NCBI GenBank assembly: GCA_963693285.1
Contig: OY848918.1
Span: 16,366,263-16,430,262 of the forward strand
Source: Xestospongia muta
Taxonomy: Eukaryota; Porifera; Demospongiae; Haplosclerida; Petrosiidae
DNA: 64,000 bases
Direction: 5' to 3'
Part shown: positions 12,601 to 23,960 of the stretch, piece by piece
Position numbering within the stretch: the first letter of the stretch is position 1
How the letters are laid out: each line of letters begins with the position of its first letter
Position numbers and translations under genes: made by a program
Notes under the pieces: model-generated
Told to the model about the DNA's origin: nothing
Databases searched by the model: none
What the model saw: only the letters and a program-made list of their open reading frames with translations

Positions 12601-13427
12601 AGAGAAATAAAAACATAAAAGACTGTTATGCTATGGACTTATTGTGGTGATGATCTTTAAAATTGAAGTACAGATGACATTTCTGTGGTCTGCAACATTT
12701 TTATGTGTTGTACCAATCCAATATGTGCTAATCCCCTGATCCTTCCTCTATTAGTAAAGGGGCAGACTATTAATAGATAGCTGATTGACCATGGATATTT
12801 TGATTTTCTAATAAGATATCTTATCAGTAGACACAGCTCAGAGTCCTTGATATGATATGAAAAATAGTTTCGTTTACTTTCAAATTTCATGATAGTATCT
12901 GGAGCACAATTTCATTGGTATTTCAGCCATCAGAATGAATTGCTATACAAATACCACACTTATATGATAACTGGGAATTGACCAAAATCACTTCACATTT
13001 GTAAAATTTACAAAATTATTCCTTCTCAAAAGATTTCCTGTTATATAACAACACTGCCTTAACACCCAACAAGGAAATATTCCTACTCTAGCTTTGTCCA
13101 AATCATTCACACACACTCTAAAACATTGAAATGTTGTCTGTATATGGCAGTATACTGAAGTTTACTAACTTCAAATCTCCTTATCCAATATCAAAAACTT
13201 GTGACATATTACTGAGTTAAAACATAAATTTTGAAGTAATCCAACAAGTATTACAAGTTAACATGTGTTTAATTTTATTATTTTAAGATTTAATGAAAGT
13301 CATATTCTTAAAGTAAATTCATCAACTGCAATGATCATGAATATTATTTATTACAACATGCCTGCACATTGAAAGTCACAAGCTTTTGCTGTGTACATGT
13401 ATGTCTTTGTGCATACAGTATTATTAA
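9666..13427. other. Gene-poor intergenic DNA with old paralogous blocks
   Basis: No coding region found. The part 11820-11990 resembles 40310-40490 and 15000-15160. The part 12780-13420 resembles 40495-40790, 42880-43110 and 44010-44330 inside the large second intron of gene 3. A CT-rich low-complexity tract lies at 11473-11509. Short frames at 10129, 12657 and 13344 show no family features. Confidence 0.6.
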
Positions 13428-13469
13428 CCTTGCTGCACATGGGCTTGAAGCAAGGTTACTGTAGTCTGC

Positions 13470-13504
<35 letters not shown>

Positions 13505-14285
13505 TGTACTGCCTGTTTTTTGAACTGCTATAACTTGGCAAGTGAAGCGTTAGCAGCTACCAACGTTTAGCAATGAATAGAAAAACGTGTGGACTTTACA
13601 ACAGTAGCATCAAGAACATCATCAAAGAAAACGAAAGCTTAAAACTCGCAAAAGAATTTTCAGACTGCATAGTCGAGGTGCCGTTTCTCAAAAAGTAAAA
13701 AACCTAATGTGGAGATATTTTAGTATGCTGTAGAGAATGTTAAAGGAATACGGATCAGCAAGACAGAAGGCCATTGGTCAAAGCAATCATTAGAAAAGTT
13801 CTGAAAAGTGTTTTTAAGATTGTACTTGGACTTGGAGCGAAGTAACTCATTCAGGAAACGTCTCAAAGCACTGAAAAAACTGTTACTAGTAGATAATATA
13901 TTGATTCATATATGTACTATGGGACATTTCCAAAGAACGCTTCATTTTCAAGTTACAATAAGTTTTGTAAATGAAATGTTGAAACATTTTAAGGCTCAGA
14001 GAAACATTCATCACGAATCTAGCACTTAATCTTGTTTGACAATTAAATGATACTATTACTTACTCAGTTACAGCTTCACAGACATGTAAATCAGAGTGCA
14101 AAGTACCCAGTAAACGACAAAACTTTTTTTTCCCTTTGATTGAAGAGAAATGCTGAGTCATGAAACAACAGTTTGTAATCTCCATCACATGATCCCATCA
14201 ATAATTTGACCACACCTTGTCCAATCTTAAATGTACATGTACATGCACTCTGCAGTATAGATTCACACTGGGCACCACAGCGAGG
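13428..14285. mobile_element. TTAA-flanked MITE, 858 bp (empty version of the nested element)
   Basis: Flanked by TTAA at 13424-13427 and TCAA at 14286-14289, the latter one base off a perfect target duplication. The ends are CCTTGCTGCACATGGG and, on the other side, GGTGCCCAG in reverse complement after CCTCGCTG. It matches the outer parts of 23387-31243 in reverse orientation but lacks the 7-kb transposon found there. A GT repeat lies at 13472-13503. TTAA targets are typical of piggyBac and Kolobok; the ends alone do not decide between them. The frame at 13808-14029 has a partner at 30706-30927 but looks like incidental sequence in a repeat. Confidence 0.85.
13472..13503. repeat. (GT)n microsatellite
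   Basis: About sixteen GT units inside the MITE. The corresponding position in the other copy holds an interrupted AC tract at 31172-31200. Confidence 0.95.
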
Positions 14286-17182
14286 TCAATCACTTTAGTG
14301 ATTTTTATAGATTAAATATGTAATGAAATATAAAATGCCAAAGGAATCTCTCCTTTTACTGTAAGCATTTTACGATATCCATATTTGTACTGTTAAAAGG
14401 TAATATCTGTCACTAAACTATTGTAGGTTTGCTATAATTACTAGAAAAATCTAGACTGTCAGTCTGCTTCTTGTACATGATCTGTTAGTACATGTAACAT
14501 GGACACTGTTTTACTAATAGTAATGAATAGTCAAAAAAATATAGGTAATACTGATCAGTATAGGAAGAGGAATTGTCTATTTGGCTACATATTATACAAG
14601 TTAAGTCTAATAGTACCTGTAATATGCAATAGTACCTGTAGAGCTCTGATAAACATAGTTTGTTAAAATGCCGAACATGCAAACGTTGATTATGATTTAT
14701 CAACATAGCTAACTATGGTCCATTTTATATAGTGGCCTTTGGTTTGTGATATTCCAGCATTAAATTTTATATTTGATAAGCAACATTATAATATTGTTTT
14801 ATACACTCATAAACAGTACAGTCAGCAATGTCACTAACGTAATAGACTTGTGTAAAAAATTTGTGAATTAATTTAATGATTGCATTAAATTGAAGAAATA
14901 AGGATAAAATTATATATATCAGATATTTATCACAATGTTGTATCATATAATGGTCTATGTTAATATTACAGTATGTGAAGTCATATGTCTTCCATATAAT
15001 GTTAGTTTCATAACAATACTGTAAATGTGTTACACTACAAGTTTAAACATTGATTTATTATTACAGTAGTCACTAAAATTGTTATACACAATTAATCGTG
15101 TATTGTTAAAGTCATTGTTGTAATATATAGGAAATAGTGAGTTTGATAAAACATTCATCATTAAATGTTTCTTTCAATGTTTTAATTAAGGACATTGCAA
15201 GGGCAGAAAAATAATTGAACAAACTTAATTTTGCCAAAGTGTATTTTAAAATTTATAACTATTATGATCACTCTCTAACAATGTCAATTTTAATGGAAAT
15301 ATTCAAGTTCAATATCATGTCATTCAACAGGGAAAGTAGTTGATGTTGATGAAGAGTAAATTTCTATATTTGTCGCAGCACAAATCATGTTGTAATACCT
15401 CTATTTTACAAGGTGTCATACTTGTATATACAATAATAATACTATTGTGTGTATAACATACATGGTATCTAGTGATTTGTATATTACTATAATATATTGA
15501 ACAGTGTTTGATAACAACAGAAAAAGCAAAGTTTCTTTTCTCCATGTTATTAAATACTAAAATTAGTCCTTGACTTGCATATATTTTGTAAAGATGAATT
15601 GCAGTTACAATTGAAAACAGTTTTGTTTAAGTATGTGATTATCTCGAACTCCTTGGTTATAATTAATTGACACTTTACATAAGCTGGTACAAAGGAACAA
15701 ACTATGACTTCATTATATCATACAATGTAATGATAGTATTAATTAATAATGTGATTATTAACTGACTTTAGATAAATGCAGCTTGTCTCTGATCAATTTT
15801 AAATCTAAAGTAAATATACTTATTCACTAGTCATCCACCTGCTATCACTTACCATCCTAAAGCTTATCAGATATCATTAATTATCAAATTTTTATCTTTG
15901 TCTTATTTATCATACTTTATCTAGTACTTTTTATACTATATTGTTTATTATTGTTCTACTCTGTCTGTGCACTTTGAACTAGCAGTAGCTCTTGGATATT
16001 CGTTTGTGAATTAAAAAAGAACAATAGAATGATGATAGCTTGTAATTTTCTTCACAATAGCTCACATTTTATTAGAGCTGATTTTTGCAGTAAAATTCGT
16101 CTCCCTCTCTTCATCCTAAATTGAATTATTCTCTCTGTATCCTGCAAGGGCTGACGAATTTTCATTACCATTACTTTCAATAACTTCGGTTTAAACACCT
16201 AATGCAATCTCTTCAGTTTTCATTTTTTCACTAGAAACATTAATTTCACAATAATTCAATTGTAGTGTGACACACATGTGATAATGTGTCTCTTAAATCT
16301 AATATCATAATTATCACATTTAAATTGACCAATGAAACATGGATCATGTTAATGGAAATATTAAATATTAAAAGTTAGTTGAGTTACCACTGATTTACTA
16401 GGTTAACATAATGGGTTGTATTAGCAATGACTTATTAGGTCAAATCTAACAATATGTGTTCCAGTAATAGAATATAAACGAAGTAATATGATAATTTTTA
16501 AAAAAAATGAGAAATGTTGGAAGGAGAAGGTATGGATGAAAGATTAATTTCATACAATAAAATTGACAAAAGTAACCAGAACTTTACAGTATAAATGCCG
16601 AGACTGTTGGCTACAATTTGAAATATTGTTTGTTTTTTCAGTGGCAAATATCTATGATTGAAGAAAAACTGTGGCATTGTTTTTGATACTGGTACATCGT
16701 CTTTCAGATGTATAAAAATATACTTATGAATTCTTGTAAGATTGATAGTGATTGTCTATTATGTTGGAAGTTTTTTTAATAGATTCCTGTTTTTACCCAT
16801 AGCTTTTTCTTTCCTTTTTGACATTGTCATCTCTACATTTTTTCATTTTTTAAACTATTTTTATTACTTACATTTTCATTATGTGAAATAATTAATTTAA
16901 TAAACATGAAAGATTTGTGGCATGCAATATTATTATAAGTCCATGTATTGTAAAAACATCATGATTTCACTATAATAAAGTAGCAGTATTGTGATGTTTC
17001 CTAAATTTTGTAATTGCCAAGTTTATATGAATACTGTCTATACAATTGATTATTTACATAATCTAGTGTACTGCAATGAATAGTGATGAAAAACAAAATT
17101 GTTACCTTTATGTTGCTAAATACTACCCAATAATTACATTATTCTCAATATTGTGTTGTTGAATGTCTCTTTTTTATCACAG
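14286..17182. other. Intergenic or upstream DNA of gene 2, no ANK exons seen
   Basis: The blocks 14330-14650 and 14640-14880 resemble 44340-44650 and 39895-40140 of the gene 3 intron. The block 15270-15380 is a degraded copy of 2070-2165, with its short start frame broken. I searched by eye for ANK-like exons with flanking splice sites and found none, so the 5' part of gene 2 is unexplained. Confidence 0.55.
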
Positions 17183-17246
17183 GATGGTAAAACTGCACTT
17201 GATTTGGCAACTGATCGTCATGTTTTGAGGGTGTTAACTGATGCAA
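17183..17246 (+). CDS. Gene 2 exon: C-terminal ankyrin half-repeat
   Basis: Phase 0 in and phase 1 out, with the ANK-like pattern DGKTALDLATDRHVLRVLTD. The acceptor is TATCACAG and the donor GTATGT at 17247. Its phases equal those of gene 1 exon 5431-5614, so either could follow a phase-0 ANK exon such as 3242-3340. Confidence 0.85.
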
Positions 17247-20200
17247 GTATGTATATTGTAATAAGTACATTCATTCTATCATATTGTACACATTAATTTT
17301 TGGTCAAATAAATGAATACCTTACTAATACTGTAATACAATACATCCACATTGGCTTTAATTTTACCCAAAAAGAAAACATATCATTGTTTGTGAAGTCA
17401 TGACTTATTTTTCATATTATTTTGTCTAACTCTAATAATAATGACAAATGACTTGAACACCCAAAGTCATAATACAATAATACAGTAATACAATACCTTT
17501 GTAATGCCTCTTCACTTTTAACCTAAAAGAGAGCATATGATCATCTGTTAAGTCAAGACATTTATTTAATATTATTTGTCTAACTCCAGTATTATAATAA
17601 CAAATGACTTGAAGATACAATGACCATATATTATAGTTAACTTGTTTTCTTTATTTCTTTTAAAATGTAGAACTACGCCAGGTTTCACACAACCTTTTGA
17701 AACGTGGCCTCCACAAAGGTGTTGTTCATCTTACTAATTTACGATTGGTTCTAATGGGGCCTCCTTGTGTTGGAAAAACATCGTTCAAGTCTCTACTGTT
17801 CAAATGGCCTGCACCTAAAGTTCATGACAGTACAGCATTAGCAACAAGACCAGTTCGTGCAATAGAAAGAGTGGCAGAATGTGATGAAGGCAAGATTTGG
17901 TTAAAAGTTACTGGCCCTGATCTATTGAAGATGCTGTCAGATGCCATTATTGCTATCGAAAATGAGTCTGAAAACAACGATCCTCAAATACCTGAAATTT
18001 CTAGTGACACCATCTTATCAGTAGACCCAATGTTGTATTTAGATGAAAATATTTTACTAGAATCACCAGAACAGAATTTTGCTCTCGAAGAATGCGATTT
18101 ATCTACTAATGAATCACCTGTTCCAGCTAAGATGGTTTCTTCACAAGATCATCAACCAGTACAGTCAACGCCAGATATACTACACCACACCTCCAACAGT
18201 CCAAAAAATGACAAAACTACTGCAATTGCAGAATCAACACCTTTGTCACAACAGCCTGACACTGACCACTATTCTACTGAAATGGTAGAACTCCTTACTA
18301 AACGAAAAAAATCAGAAGATCTCCATAAAGCTACATGGATAAATATTCTTGATAGTGGGGGTCAGCCACAATTTGCGGATGTATCACGTGCGTTTGTTCG
18401 CGGTAATACAATGAATATTATTTGCACAAAGTTAATTGAAAACCTTTCTGATAAGCCTCAGTTTTCTTACTCATTAAATGGCAAATTACTTACTCAACCC
18501 AGTGAGTTGCAAATGACTAACCTACAGCTTATAGAGCATTTTGTACGCTCAATAATTGCTTCTAAGAATGCTGTAGTAGAGAAAGGAAACAAACGCTTGC
18601 CACTTTTTATGATTGTTGGCACTTATTATGACAAGATGAAAGGCTCAAAGAAAAAGAAATTAAAGTTATTGCGTGAAAAGAATGAGCAGCTTCTCTCGGT
18701 CCTTCATGAATTTCGAGATCATTTTATTTTCTTTAAAGATAATCCCTCAGAGCTTATATTTCCAGTTGACAACCTTTGTTGGTGGAATCGCAAAAAGATA
18801 TCTTTGTATTTCCGTCAGCGTATTATGTCTTATCAGAAGCATATTGGTATAACTGTACCGATACCAGTACGTTATTACATGTTTGAAATGCGTCTAACAG
18901 AGGAAGCATCACAAGAGGAACATGGCATGATTTCATTAGACTCCTGTTGTAGCATTGGAGTTAATTTAGGAATGGATCGTGGTGATGTACTAAAATCCAT
19001 CACATACCTTCATTCCATGGCCTTGTTCCTCTTTTTTCCTAAAGTGCTTCCTAATGTTATTTTTACTAATCCTCAATATCTCCTTGATATGCTTTCAGCT
19101 CTTATACGATTTTCATTTGTTGAATTATTAGAAGATATTTTACCAGCAAATCAATGTTTGGAAGCAGGTGCTCAGCGCATTTTTCATGAAGATGGAGTAT
19201 TTGATAGTTCTTTACTTAATAAGCTTTGCCTTCCTTTTGTTGCTCCTTTATTTTCAGAAGAGAACTTTCTTAATTTGCTTCGATATCTTCGTATTATCGC
19301 TCCTCTTTCCACAAGTGAAACTCAAATGCGATACTTCATGCCAGTTGTGTTACCACCGTGTCAAGTAACCGAAGAAGATACAAGTGCATTTTCAATGTCA
19401 TGTGATCCAATGATTATTACTTTTGAGACTAAAGTAATTCCTCAGGTATGAATATACATACTTGTAGAATAGATTGGGTTGGTTATGACTGCAGCATTAG
19501 TAGTACATATTATTATATTTCTTTTGTTTTGTTTAGGGTGTGTTTCCTGCTGTAGTAGTTGCACTTGTTAGTCGAAAAGAGAAGCCTCAATTTTATATAA
19601 ATCATGAAACACGTTCATCTACATTTCCTACACAGCTTCGTTATGCTATTTTACTCGATACCTCTGTAGATCTATTTGGCTCTGTTCTTCTAGTTGACAG
19701 ATTCTATTGGATTGAGGTGTATTATACTGGCCTTATCAAAAATTGCTTTCAACTTCGTCAAGTCATCTGTGAAGCCATATCGACAAGTGCTGACATACTA
19801 GCTTATGATAAAGTAGCCTTAAAAGCTGAAGTAACAGTGTCCTGTCAACAAGTACATCTGAAAACAGAATACAAATTACATCCAGCCTTAATATCATATG
19901 AAGATGAACCTCCATCTATTAGATGTAGTATTGAAAAAAATTTGCCCACGTTACAATTAACTAATGAAAGACAAAAATGTTGGCTCATTGGTAAGTTTTG
20001 ATAAAAACTATATGAGTACAAATCAATGACTAACACTATTTTAATGTAGATTCTAGTCCATTACTGGCCACAGTTTCTTTGAGTACCAATATACCAGATG
20101 GGCCTTTAGGTATGTAATAAACTAAGATTATACATTTATATTTCATTTTTTGTAGATATGACACATCTCTATGCTGTCTTACAGGCTGTTGATAATGTAC

Positions 20201-22461
20201 CTGATTGGTACACACTAGGTATGTGCCTAGGTTTTCAGGATTCTGTTTTAAAGAGAATAAAAGAAGACACACTTTGTCAAACAGAACCAGGCCGAAAAAA
20301 AATGATTACCGAGTGGTTAAATGACGGCAGAGCTACTAAAGAAGCTTTGATTAAGGCCATTAGTGATATGAAGTTGCATGTACATCAAATTGCTGACAAT
20401 TATTTAAAAAACAAAAGTCAGAGCAGAACAAATCCTCCAGTTGCTTTTGGTAAGTTTGTTGTTTATGTTATTGACACTGTTGTATGCAATTGATTTACTG
20501 TTATATAAATCTTAGTAGGAACATCGATAGCATGGTAAAATGAGTAATTTTCATTTAACTTCCTGTTTGTTGTTTTTTTAGTTCCAGAAAAGCCTGTTCA
20601 TACTTCATCATCACATGATTCAAGTAACCAACCATGTAACAAGTTAAAAGCTAAAGCGATTTTTTCTTACACTGCTGATCATGATGATGAGATTAGCATT
20701 AAAGAAGGTGACATTGTTGATGTCATCACCATGGAAACAGGACAAGATGGATGGTGGTTGGTAACATATGGTATTCAAGAAGGATTGGCACCAAGCAATT
20801 TCCTCTCACTCATACCATCAGTGCTACCTTCTCTACCTTCCAATATTAAAGGTATAATAAATTTATTTCTTCTCTAACTCTAAGCCATTCAAAACATGAT
20901 TTTAAGGGAGTCTATATAACTATGATATCAATTAGCCTTACTTAACATTACTATTTTTTGTCAAATTGCATAATATAATGACATGTTGATTTATAAGCAT
21001 AGGAACCAGATATTAAATTTGAAGGCACAAAATAAGTCTCATTTAGTTGATCTTAGTTGGCTCTTCTTTATAGTGACAAATGAAGGTTATATCAGCTTTA
21101 GTAGTAATATCAATGTTAACTCTATCGTCAAATAGAGTAGCTATCAATAATAGTTATTTCAATTCTCTAGTTCCAGAGAAGTCTTCACATTTATCATCAT
21201 TTGATCTAAGGGGTTCACCTCATGACCAATTAAAAGCTAAAGTTATGTTCTCTTATACTGCCAGTCAAGATGATGAGATCACCATCAAAGAAGGAGACTT
21301 TGTTGATGTCATTACCATGGAAACAGGACAAGATGGATGGTGGTTGGTACGATATGGTATTCAAGAAGGTCTAGCACCAAGCAATTATCTTTCCCTCATA
21401 CAATTATTATCACCATCTTTAATTTCAAATATTAGAGGTATAATGAAAATATTTTCTCCATAATTATATTAATAGTTTATTTAAATGTGATTTCAATTGT
21501 AGCAATGATGTCTGTTAGACATAGTGAACATAAGTGTAACATTGATAATGTAAATACATGATAAATATAGATGTTGCTAAATAGGAACTGGAGAATTAAA
21601 AGTGTTAATATTAATAATTTAAAGGGTGTGCAAACAAGGCAATTGATCTGATGTCTGCACAGTTCTGATCGACTAGCACAAAGAGATCATGATTTTCTGT
21701 GAATTATCCTTAGACATTAGCACAATAAGAACAAAATGACTGGGAGTTCTTTATATCTCTATAGTATCTTTTCTGTCACCAGTGCATTTAACATCTATGG
21801 AGCCCCAAATACCATATATATTGCAGCATCTTTAGTTTTAAACATTTGTACACTTCTTTACAGTTTAAATAACAAGGAAGTTTGTGGCTTACATGATGTT
21901 TTTACTATTATTAATTATATTTATTACCATAATAAGAATTCTTTATAGTAGGTCTTATTTTAGAGCATATTGACTTTACTGCATTGATAGTACTTTTTTA
22001 CTTCACAGCAATCAAACCCGAGAAACGTTTTCTCCTCACATTTCTTTCTTCTCTCACTGCAAAATGGCAAGAGATAGGGGATTTACTTGGAGTTGACTCT
22101 AACACTATTGAGGGGTTGTGTCATTCTAATTACTCTGACCAAGTGAAGATGTCCAAAATGCTGCAGAGCTGGTTGGATAATGAGCCATCTCCAGTGACAT
22201 GGGGCAGCATCATTAGTATTTTAGATGGTCCGCTTCAGAAGAAATCACTTGCCATTGAAATCTGCCAATTCCTTGTCAAGGAATCAGGTATGTCATTAAG
22301 CTATTACTATAATAATAATTATACATGCTAGTATATGTACATGTGATTTTATATGAAACTAATCATTTTTTACAAGAAGTATCATTGCACTTTATTTTCT
22401 TAAGTTATGACTCCATTATTATTATAATATTATAGATGATCCTATTAGCAGTACTTCATAA
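17183..22461 (+). CDS. Gene 2: ANK end-Roc-COR-death-SH3-SH3-death protein
   Basis: Nine exons join in frame: 17183-17246, 17671-19445, 19537-19990, 20050-20109, 20156-20449, 20582-20851, 21171-21437, 22009-22287 and 22436-22461, giving 1162 residues. Domains in order are an ANK C-terminal piece, a Roc-like domain with P-loop GPPCVGKTS (17757-17783) and DSGGQ (18351-18365), COR, a short linker exon, a death-like domain, two SH3 domains and a C-terminal death domain. No start codon can be assigned: the first exon begins in phase 0 after an acceptor, so the 5' end is missing or shared with gene 1. SH3 domains would let this protein bind proline-rich partners, a function gene 1 lacks. The domain combination is seen in the sequence; function is inferred. 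Confidence 0.87.
17247..17670 (+). other. Intron of gene 2
   Basis: Intron of 424 bases. It contains two near-repeats of a segment with TACAATACAT/TACAATACCT and GACTTGAA words (about 17330-17450 and 17480-17610). No gene seen. Confidence 0.75.
17671..19445 (+). CDS. Gene 2 exon: Roc and most of COR
   Basis: Exon of 1775 bases, phase 1 to 0. It reads LRLVLMGPPCVGKTSFK at the P-loop, then an insertion of about 190 acidic and polar residues, then WINILDSGGQPQFADVS. VGTYYDK (about 18617) occupies the G4 position. COR features include LGMDRGDVLKSITYLHSMAL, FPKVLPNVIFTNPQYLL and YFMPVVLPP. The ATG at 17697 is internal because the reading frame and homology start upstream at the acceptor. The donor GTATGA follows IPQ. 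Confidence 0.87.
19537..19990 (+). CDS. Gene 2 exon: C-terminal COR segment
   Basis: Starts after GTTTAG with GVFPAVVVALVSRK, aligning with GIFPALAVNLVKRQ in gene 1, where the same position is not interrupted. So this intron was gained in gene 2 or lost in gene 1. The donor GTAAGT follows in phase 1. Confidence 0.85.
20050..20109 (+). CDS. Gene 2 exon: 20-residue linker
   Basis: Phase 1-1 exon of 60 bases between TTAATGTAG and GTATGT. It encodes a Ser/Thr/Pro linker and could be skipped without changing the frame. Confidence 0.7.
20156..20449 (+). CDS. Gene 2 exon: internal death-like domain
   Basis: Phase 1-1 exon of 294 bases. The helical pattern LYAVLQAVDNVPDWYTLGMC, then DSVLKRIKED, RKKMITEWLNDGRATKEAL and IKAISDMKLHVHQIADNYL fits a death-fold domain with a Trp in helix 2. 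It is clearly different from the C-terminal death domain. The donor GTAAGT lies at 20450. Confidence 0.8.
20582..20851 (+). CDS. Gene 2 exon: first SH3 domain
   Basis: Phase 1-1 exon of 270 bases. SH3 landmarks are KAIFSYTADHDDEISI (ALYDY-like), EGDIVDVI, the WW pair in DGWWLV, and GLAPSNFLSLI. A Ser-rich linker precedes it. Ligand-contact aromatics are present, so proline-motif binding is plausible. Confidence 0.93.
20852..21170 (+). other. Intron between SH3 exons
   Basis: Intron of 319 bases. An open frame from ATG 21080 runs into the second SH3 exon, but the AG at 21169-21170 and the phase show the true exon start. Nothing else seen. Confidence 0.75.
21171..21437 (+). CDS. Gene 2 exon: second SH3 domain
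   Basis: Phase 1-1 exon of 267 bases, a close copy of the preceding SH3 exon. It shares DDEI, ITMETGQDGWWLV, YGIQEGLAPSN and the C-terminal linker, and starts with the same VPEK words. The linker before the domain is more diverged. The donor GTATAA matches that of the first copy, pointing to exon duplication. Confidence 0.93.
21438..22008 (+). other. Intron of gene 2
   Basis: Intron of 571 bases ending CTTCACAG. A frame at 21736-21948 shows no family features. No mobile-element ends seen. Confidence 0.75.
22009..22287 (+). CDS. Gene 2 exon: C-terminal death domain
   Basis: Exon of 279 bases, phase 1-1, with KWQEIGDLLGVDSNTIEGL, KMSKMLQSWLDNEPSP, TWGSIISILDG and LAIEICQFL. It is a very close paralog of gene 1 exon 8739-9017. 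Strong conservation compared with the rest of the protein suggests a shared binding partner or mutual pairing. Confidence 0.93.
22436..22461 (+). CDS. Gene 2 terminal coding exon
   Basis: Acceptor TTATAG, then a tail ending ISSTS and TAA at 22459-22461. It is the counterpart of gene 1 exon 9177-9202. Confidence 0.85.
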
Positions 22462-23382
22462 TAGCTACTACAACTACATATGCAGAGGTAAGATTAAAAC
22501 TTTATTTATGTAAACCAAACAATATATTTAAATTCATAATAGATCATGTATAGCTACACTTGAAACCAACAAAGTATGATAATCCAATTGTCAATACAAA
22601 ACATTGTACATCATCTTTTATAGAACTAGAATTAATAATTTATTATTTTAATATGAAATTATTTATTCAAGTCACAGATTGTTTTTTGACATCAAACACC
22701 ATTTAGACCACTAATTAACCATTTTTTCTCTTTTGCAGATACATATGGATCTGCTTCCTTTTTTGTTATTTTAGTAACTTTGATAATAAATTGAGAATGT
22801 TGTCTTCGATATTTTAATAATTTTATAATTTTGTAGGTGTGTTATTAGTTAACAATAATAAAATATTTTTGTTACATTAGAAAGTCAAAATTAAGTAGAA
22901 ATATGTACTTCCTGTTCATGCTGTGGATAGAAAGTAGTGTACCACTATAGCTTACTTATCTTTTGTCTGCTTTGAAGTACAATCCTATTGTTCACTGAAA
23001 CCTAAAATATCATGTTCAGTGTGGTAATTATGTCTTCTGTTCATGCACCTGTTGGTACTGCAAAAACAAAAAGAAAGAAAATTGAATTGTGTTATGCTAC
23101 ATGAGATTTTTAGTGGAGTTGAGTAAAATCTTTTTGTCATGGATAGAAGGATATGGTGAATCACTATATTAATAGACTTAATGCTAACTTATACTTGATG
23201 TGCATATTAAAAGAAGGAAGATTTTTGCAAAAATGCTTAGGATGACCTTTTTTGCAAAAGCATTGCTATTTTTGGTACTAGTTTATTTATAAAGAACAAT
23301 CTTATTCTATTCTTTTGTGTAATTGTGAGTCAATGTTGGGAGAAATGTAAATGCAAATATAAATAAAAGTGCACTAAAGTGC
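22462..23382. other. Probable 3' UTR of gene 2, then intergenic DNA
   Basis: About 22480-22740 may be a 3'-UTR intron (GTAAGA to TTTTGCAG). TTTTGTAGGTGTGTTATTAGTT near 22835 parallels the gene 1 downstream region and is followed by AATAATAAAATA, a possible poly(A) region. Nothing recognisable follows up to the TTAA at 23383. Confidence 0.5.
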
Positions 23383-23960
23383 TTAACCTCGCTGCGGTGC
23401 CCATTCAGTGTAACTCTATACTGCAGAGTGATGTACATGTACATTTAAGATTGGACAAGGTGTGGTTAAATTATTGATGGGATCACGTGATGCACATTAA
23501 AAACTGTTGTTTGATGACTTAGCATTTCTCTTCAATCAGAGGGAAAAAAAGCTCAGTCGTTTACTGGGTACTTTGCACTCTGATTGACATGTCTGTGAAG
23601 CTGTAACTGAGTAAGTACACTGTAAAAACAGATTTGTTAAAACAACAAAGTTTGTCATTCAAACATATTGTTAATTTAACATGAGCATTGTTAATTCAAA
23701 AGTATTTAATCAATATAACAATAACATGTTAGGTAAACAAACTACTTTGTCAAATTAACAATATGTATAAGTATAGAATTGCTATTTGAAGTAAATTTGT
23801 TAATTCAACAAATATTGGCTCAAAATTAAGAATAACTTGTTAATATGACAATTGTTTTACTACAGTGGATATTGATTATTGATGATTAATAATAATAACA
23901 CAAAGTAATAAGAAAATGGATGTCATAATGATTGTTGAAAGAAATGCAGTATGCATGAAC

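Noticed and set aside
13808..14029. A 73-residue frame with a similar partner at 30706-30927 on the minus strand
   Set aside because: Both lie at the same place in two copies of one MITE, so similarity is expected without coding; no known domain and no splice context.
23640..23870. TTGTTAA-rich tract as a CRISPR-like or satellite array
   Set aside because: Irregular spacing and location at the end of a CACTG element fit transposase-binding subterminal repeats better; the host is a eukaryote.
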